Assembly (NCBI GenBank): GCA_031556475.1
Contig: JAVBSY010000017.1
Span: forward strand, 1-17,923
Reading direction: 5' to 3'
Length of the DNA stretch: 17,923 bases
Source of the DNA: Azoarcus sp031556475
Lineage (GTDB): Bacteria; Pseudomonadota; Gammaproteobacteria; Burkholderiales; Rhodocyclaceae
The notes under the pieces were generated by a model. The model worked only from the letters and a program-made list of their open reading frames with translations, was not told where the DNA came from and ran no database searches. The translations under genes and the position numbers were made by a program. Numbering within the stretch: the stretch's first letter is position 1; every line of letters starts with the position of its first letter. This document shows positions 15,219 through 17,923 of this stretch, piece after piece.

Positions 15219-16256
15219 ATGAATACGTTTCCGGGAAACAACAGGCGCTACTTCCTTCAAACCCTTGCAGCCACGGCCACCTTGCCGCTCGTGGGCGCGG
15301 CTTCCGCCTCTGCCTCCACCACGAGATCGCTGGATGCGAAAAATATTCAAGCCGCGATCGATGAGGCTCATTCCGCCGTCAAATCAGTCAAGGACGGCAA
15401 GAATGCCGACTACATTCCATATCTTGCCAAGGTTCCTTCCGGCCTGTTCGGTATCGTTGCGGTGACGCCTGACGGACGGACGTACAAGGCCGGCGACACG
15501 GACTATGCATTTGCTATTGAATCGATCTCCAAGCTCTTCACGCTCTCGGTCGCCATGGCGGATGTGGGGCCAGACGCGGTGCGCGCCAAGATCGGCGCCT
15601 CGCCGACGGGCTTGCCTTTCAACTCCGTGGAAGCGATAGAGTTGCATCAGGGCCGTCCGCTCAACCCCTTTGTCAACGCGGGAGCGATCGCGACAACAAG
15701 CTTACTGAAAGCGACATCGCCCGATGAACGCTGGCAGAAGATCATCGGCCAGATGAGCGCCTTCGCGGGGCGCGCGCTCAGCGTGAATCAAGACGTATAC
15801 AAGTCCGAATCCGACACCAACGAGCACAACCGCGGCATTGCATGGCTGCTCAAGAGCTACGGCTATCTCTACAGCGATCCCACGGAGGCCACCGACATCT
15901 ATACGCGTCAGTGTTCGGTCGCAGTCACAACCGAGGATCTCGGCATGATGGGCGGCGTGCTCGCCGCGGGCGGCGTCCATCCGAAAACGGGTCAGCGTCT
16001 CGTTGCGGAAGACCATGTACCGCGCATGCTCGCGGAGATGGCGCTCAATGGCATGTATGACGGCAGCGGCGATTGGCTCTATAACGTGGGCCTGCCCGCG
16101 AAAAGCGGTGTCGGCGGCGGAGTGCTCGCGATTGCACCGGGCGAGTTGGCAATCGCCGCTTTTTCGCCTCCACTCGATCCACTCGGTAACAGCGTGCGCG
16201 CGCAACGCGCGATCGCGATGATCGCGGAAAAGCTCAAACTCAGCATCTTGGCATGA
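15219..16256 (+). CDS. glsA: Glutaminase A with twin-arginine signal peptide
   Basis: Serine-dependent glutaminase (beta-lactamase-like fold) that hydrolyses L-glutamine to glutamate and ammonia. From the ATG at 15219 it is 345 aa: a signal region of about 33 residues plus about 310 aa, the normal family size. The catalytic S-x-x-K is S102-I-S-K105 in AFAIESISKLF. Other family motifs are NPFVNAGAI (149-157), ESDTNEHNRGIAW (197-209), GYLYSDPTEATDIYTRQCSV and the C-terminal SGVGGGVLAIAPGELAIAAFSPPLDPLGNS. The N-terminus NNRRYFLQTLAATATLPLVG has the twin-arginine pattern (R9-R10-x-F-L), then a hydrophobic core and AxA sites (about 28-32), predicting Tat export to the periplasm. E. coli glutaminases lack this. 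GGAG 7 nt upstream supports the start; an in-frame ATG at 15180 would bury the signal peptide. A terminator follows directly. Confidence 0.94.
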   Translation: MNTFPGNNRRYFLQTLAATATLPLVGAASASASTTRSLDAKNIQAAIDEAHSAVKSVKDGKNADYIPYLAKVPSGLFGIVAVTPDGRTYKAGDTDYAFAIESISKLFTLSVAMADVGPDAVRAKIGASPTGLPFNSVEAIELHQGRPLNPFVNAGAIATTSLLKATSPDERWQKIIGQMSAFAGRALSVNQDVYKSESDTNEHNRGIAWLLKSYGYLYSDPTEATDIYTRQCSVAVTTEDLGMMGGVLAAGGVHPKTGQRLVAEDHVPRMLAEMALNGMYDGSGDWLYNVGLPAKSGVGGGVLAIAPGELAIAAFSPPLDPLGNSVRAQRAIAMIAEKLKLSILA

Positions 16257-16260
16257 GGTG

Positions 16261-16278
16261 CCGCCATCAGGCGGTTTT
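16261..16278 (+). terminator. Intrinsic terminator of glsA
   Basis: CCGCC (16261-16265), loop ATCA and GGCGG (16270-16274) are followed by TTTT, starting 4 nt after the glsA stop. The stem is short but GC-only, and position and tail fit a rho-independent terminator. Confidence 0.65.
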
Positions 16279-16360
16279 CCACACTCAAACCCGTACCGCG
16301 ATACCTGGAATTATCGGGCCAGCTACAGCGCAATTCGAAAATGCTTCATCGAGGCATGGC

Positions 16361-16385
16361 AAAACAGGGAGGCCTTGCCTCCCTG
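16361..16385 (-). terminator. Intrinsic terminator of the leftward membrane-protein genes
   Basis: A perfect 9-bp stem (CAGGGAGGC with GCCTCCCTG, 3-nt loop, 16365-16385) is followed on the minus strand by TTTT (16361-16364). It lies about 110 nt downstream of the stop at 16495 and faces the glsA terminator, so the two transcripts converge here. Confidence 0.65.
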
Positions 16386-16494
16386 CCCTCATCTTTCAAT
16401 CACCCACCAAGCCTGCCCCGCCTCGCCCCCTGGCCATCGCCCTGACCGCTCGCAAGCGGGACATGCAGGCTTTCTGATGCACCGCCATAGCAGG

Positions 16495-16797
16495 TCAATC
16501 GTCGTCATCGTGACGGAAATATCGGTTATATCCCAGGATCAGCAAACCAATCACAACGCCTATCATGCCGTTTCGCAACCCGGCAGAGGGATTGACTCCG
16601 GGGTCCGATCTGGAGGGAATTGGCCACCCCAACCCCCAGGCGAAAATCAGCAGCGCCATGCCGATACAGATGAAAAATATACCGCCGAATCTCCAATCCC
16701 GAGAGCCAGTCTCGCCAAATTTTGCATAGGCCAAGGCGATGCAGGCCGGCAGTAGAAAGAAACATACACCCAGCCGAATTTCTTCACCTGTCGTCAT
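16495..16797 (-). CDS. Small membrane protein, first of two related copies (100 aa)
   Basis: Function unknown. The 100-aa product has three hydrophobic segments (about 9-25, 38-56 and 78-90) and an acidic tail HDDDD after RYFR. There is no cleavable signal peptide and no recognised domain. It resembles the protein at 16909-17214: both have an LLP motif in the first helix, a GI..C.G.AL.(I/V)F pattern in the second, a G(W/L)..P connecting loop, then GL..G...(V/I)..G and an end of R(Y/H)F followed by acidic residues. The ATG at 16797 has no clear ribosome site. The gene is 111 nt downstream of its relative on the same strand and ends before a good terminator, so the two are probably one unit. 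Confidence 0.7.
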   Translation of the reverse strand: MTTGEEIRLGVCFFLLPACIALAYAKFGETGSRDWRFGGIFFICIGMALLIFAWGLGWPIPSRSDPGVNPSAGLRNGMIGVVIGLLILGYNRYFRHDDDD

Positions 16798-16858
16798 TCA
16801 ATCAACCATTTACGAATAATCAAATTCGATTTATCGGATGTCATTCTGACCACGTATT

Positions 16859-16902
16859 GTAAAACTACCCCGGCACACCCAGCGGCAGCGCTTGATTGCC
16901 GG
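16859..16902 (-). terminator. Possible weak terminator between the two membrane-protein genes
   Basis: On the minus strand CCGGCA (16897-16902) pairs with TGCCGG (16870-16875), with an inner AGCG/CGCT pairing, and GGTAGTTTTAC follows. The outer stem is only 6 bp with a large interior, so termination would be partial. Confidence 0.35.
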
Positions 16903-16908
16903 ATTCTT

Positions 16909-17214
16909 TCAGTCGTCCAAACCTTCAAAACGATGGGCGAGAAACGCGATAACGACGCCGATGGCTATTGTGATGGGTCCGACAACCAAACCTAGCGATC
17001 GATCGGCCACCATACCCTGCCACCTGACATGAGTCGGCAAATTAAATAGGCCGGTGAAGACGAAAAGTGCCACGCCCAAGCAGACGAGACCGATTCCGCT
17101 CGCCATCCACGAGTCAAACGGAATATCCTTGGACTTGCATAGGGAAAAACCCACCCCGAGCGGCAAGAGCAATTGGGTGATCAAAAAAAGTACGGAACCA
17201 GCGTTCTGGCTCAT
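16909..17214 (-). CDS. Small membrane protein, second of two related copies (101 aa)
   Basis: Function unknown. From the ATG at 17214 (MSQNAGSVLF) the product is 101 aa with three hydrophobic segments (about 7-24, 36-56 and 75-92) and an acidic end (RFEGLDD). It shares the layout and several positions with the 100-aa protein downstream (see that entry), so the pair looks like a diverged tandem duplication. The frame is open to an ATG at 17247, which would add 11 basic residues, but that start has its purine-rich stretch directly against the ATG. Neither start has a strong ribosome site. No link to glsA can be shown beyond proximity. Confidence 0.65.
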   Translation of the reverse strand: MSQNAGSVLFLITQLLLPLGVGFSLCKSKDIPFDSWMASGIGLVCLGVALFVFTGLFNLPTHVRWQGMVADRSLGLVVGPITIAIGVVIAFLAHRFEGLDD

Positions 17215-17460
17215 TCGGCGAATCCGGATCTGGTGGCAGAAGATCATCTTCCGATACGGCAGAAAACTGCCTATGTCTGCACGATGTTAGCAGGCTGACA
17301 CAAAACAGGGGGACGATCTGTGCATTTATTGGTCATAGATTGAGTTCCGAGGCTCGACCGATAGCTGCCTCGCCAGCCGATGCAGGTTCATTCAGGCCAC
17401 CTCGATCGCCTCGGTGCCACTGGCCAGAAATAGCCAGCGGATCAGGCCACCCTCTGACGA

Positions 17461-17745
17461 TCACGCGTCTTCACGGTCTGGGTCTTGAATATCCCCAAAT
17501 ACATCCCGCATAGCTTGCGGCTCCTTCTCTTCTTCCTGCCTGATCAGCATCCGCTTCTCCGACAACGTGTAGTCTTTCGACAGGCAGACGCGATCGATGA
17601 AGTCGCGCCGCGCGTTAATCCGCCGCGCTTGGTGAAGGTAGCCATTCTGGTGCAATCCATGGTGCGCAGATGGGGCAAAAAATGCGCCAATTTGTTGTTT
17701 TGTGCCAGGGATTGTGATTTTTTGCACCAAGCCAAAAGAGCGCAA
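17461..17745 (-). CDS. Unidentified 94-codon frame near tRNA-Leu
   Basis: Not recognised. The C-terminal half (from about residue 45: ARRDFIDRVCLSKDYTLSEK) is charged and helix-like, with many Glu, Lys and Arg, and looks like real coding sequence. The N-terminal half is low in such signals and overlaps the integrase-like start in another frame (17645). The true start is therefore unclear. It may be the tail of a larger gene that lost its beginning when DNA next to the tRNA was rearranged. Confidence 0.35.
   Translation of the reverse strand: MRSFGLVQKITIPGTKQQIGAFFAPSAHHGLHQNGYLHQARRINARRDFIDRVCLSKDYTLSEKRMLIRQEEEKEPQAMRDVFGDIQDPDREDA
17544..17645 (-). pseudogene. Possible integrase N-terminus remnant
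   Basis: An ATG at 17645 opens MATFTKRGG, which resembles the first residues of tyrosine integrases found next to tRNA genes (MATFTKR followed by a Trp- and Arg-rich arm-binding domain). After about nine residues the similarity ends, and the frame stops at 34 codons. Upstream DNA (17655-17735) contains several TGCACC/GGTGCA-like words. The position, about 155 nt past the 3' end of tRNA-Leu and in the same direction, is where an island integrase would sit. The match is short, so this is a suggestion only. Confidence 0.3.
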
Positions 17746-17781
17746 GGCCCTTTAAATGTATGAGATTAGTGCAAATTACTC

Positions 17782-17800
17782 GACATTGCATGGCAATGTC
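17782..17800 (-). repeat. Perfect hairpin abutting the tRNA 3' end
   Basis: GACATTGC and GCAATGTC form an 8-bp perfect stem with a 3-nt loop, 1 nt beyond the encoded CCA of tRNA-Leu. It could be the transcript terminator or a processing guide; the following sequence (GAGTAATTTGC on the minus strand) is not a clear U-tract. Confidence 0.5.
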
Positions 17801-17801
17801 A

Positions 17802-17886
17802 TGGTGCCGAAGACGGGACTCGAACCCGTACGCCGCAAGGCACTGGCTTCTAAGACCAGCGTGTCTACCAATTCCACCACCTCGGC
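17802..17886 (-). tRNA. tRNA-Leu (anticodon UAG)
   Basis: An 85-nt tRNA including an encoded CCA. The acceptor stem GCCGAGG (17880-17886) pairs with CTTCGGC (17806-17812), with one G-U pair. The anticodon arm is CTGGT, loop CTTAGAA, GCCAG, giving anticodon UAG (reads CUA and, with wobble, other CUN leucine codons). The long variable arm typical of class II tRNAs (TGCCTTGCGGCGT) and the T-arm ACGGGTTCGAGTCCCGT are present. It is transcribed leftward, so its 3' end faces the possible mobile-DNA remnant. Confidence 0.97.
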
Positions 17887-17923
17887 ATGAGGGGATGCGT
17901 TTTTTCCGCTCGGCCGGCCTTCA

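Noticed and set aside
1..17923. CRISPR array or clustered direct repeats
   Set aside because: No regularly spaced repeat units were seen by eye on either strand.

Overview
This window looks like a high-GC betaproteobacterial chromosome, probably close to Rhodocyclales or a related order. That guess rests on gene order, on the glutamine-dependent NAD synthetase paired with PII, and on a PEP-CTERM surface protein. It is from memory of families, with no search behind it. Most of the window is housekeeping DNA. The right-hand third is gene-poor, looser in composition and ends at a tRNA gene.

Left part (1-9144). serS (cut by the window edge), rarA, lolA and ftsK all read leftward, and a Crp-type regulator lies upstream of ftsK. 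trxB reads rightward, divergent from the regulator. This matches the enterobacterial order trxB-lrp-ftsK-lolA-rarA-serS, except that a Crp/Fnr-family regulator sits where lrp would be and a small rightward gene (87 aa) lies between rarA and serS. lolA overlaps ftsK by ATGA and rarA follows within 7 nt, so these three are probably one transcript. trxB is followed by an unusually long Smr-domain protein whose N-terminal extension contains an internal repeat.

Middle (9144-14167). nadE and glnB (PII) form a leftward pair closed by a good intrinsic terminator. After a gene-free stretch of about 650 bp come a stand-alone PEP-CTERM protein with a choice-of-anchor-L type domain and a strong downstream hairpin, then a leftward membrane-anchored metallophosphoesterase. 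No exosortase or polysaccharide locus is visible, so sorting of the PEP-CTERM protein must depend on genes elsewhere.

Right part (14168-17923). About 1 kb holds no convincing gene. It is followed by a glutaminase with a twin-arginine signal peptide, so an exported enzyme, with an inverted repeat just upstream. Two small leftward membrane proteins follow that resemble each other, then a scrambled stretch with an integrase-like N-terminus, and finally tRNA-Leu(UAG). The layout suggests old integration next to the tRNA 3' end, but no second attachment site is present to prove it.

Themes. Glutamine handling recurs: NadE uses glutamine as nitrogen donor, PII senses nitrogen status, and GlsA hydrolyses glutamine, probably in the periplasm. 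I found no CRISPR array, intact insertion sequence, toxin-antitoxin pair or recognisable defence cassette. The least explained items are the exported glutaminase with its two membrane-protein neighbours, the duplicated Smr linker, and the long structured leader of the PEP-CTERM gene.
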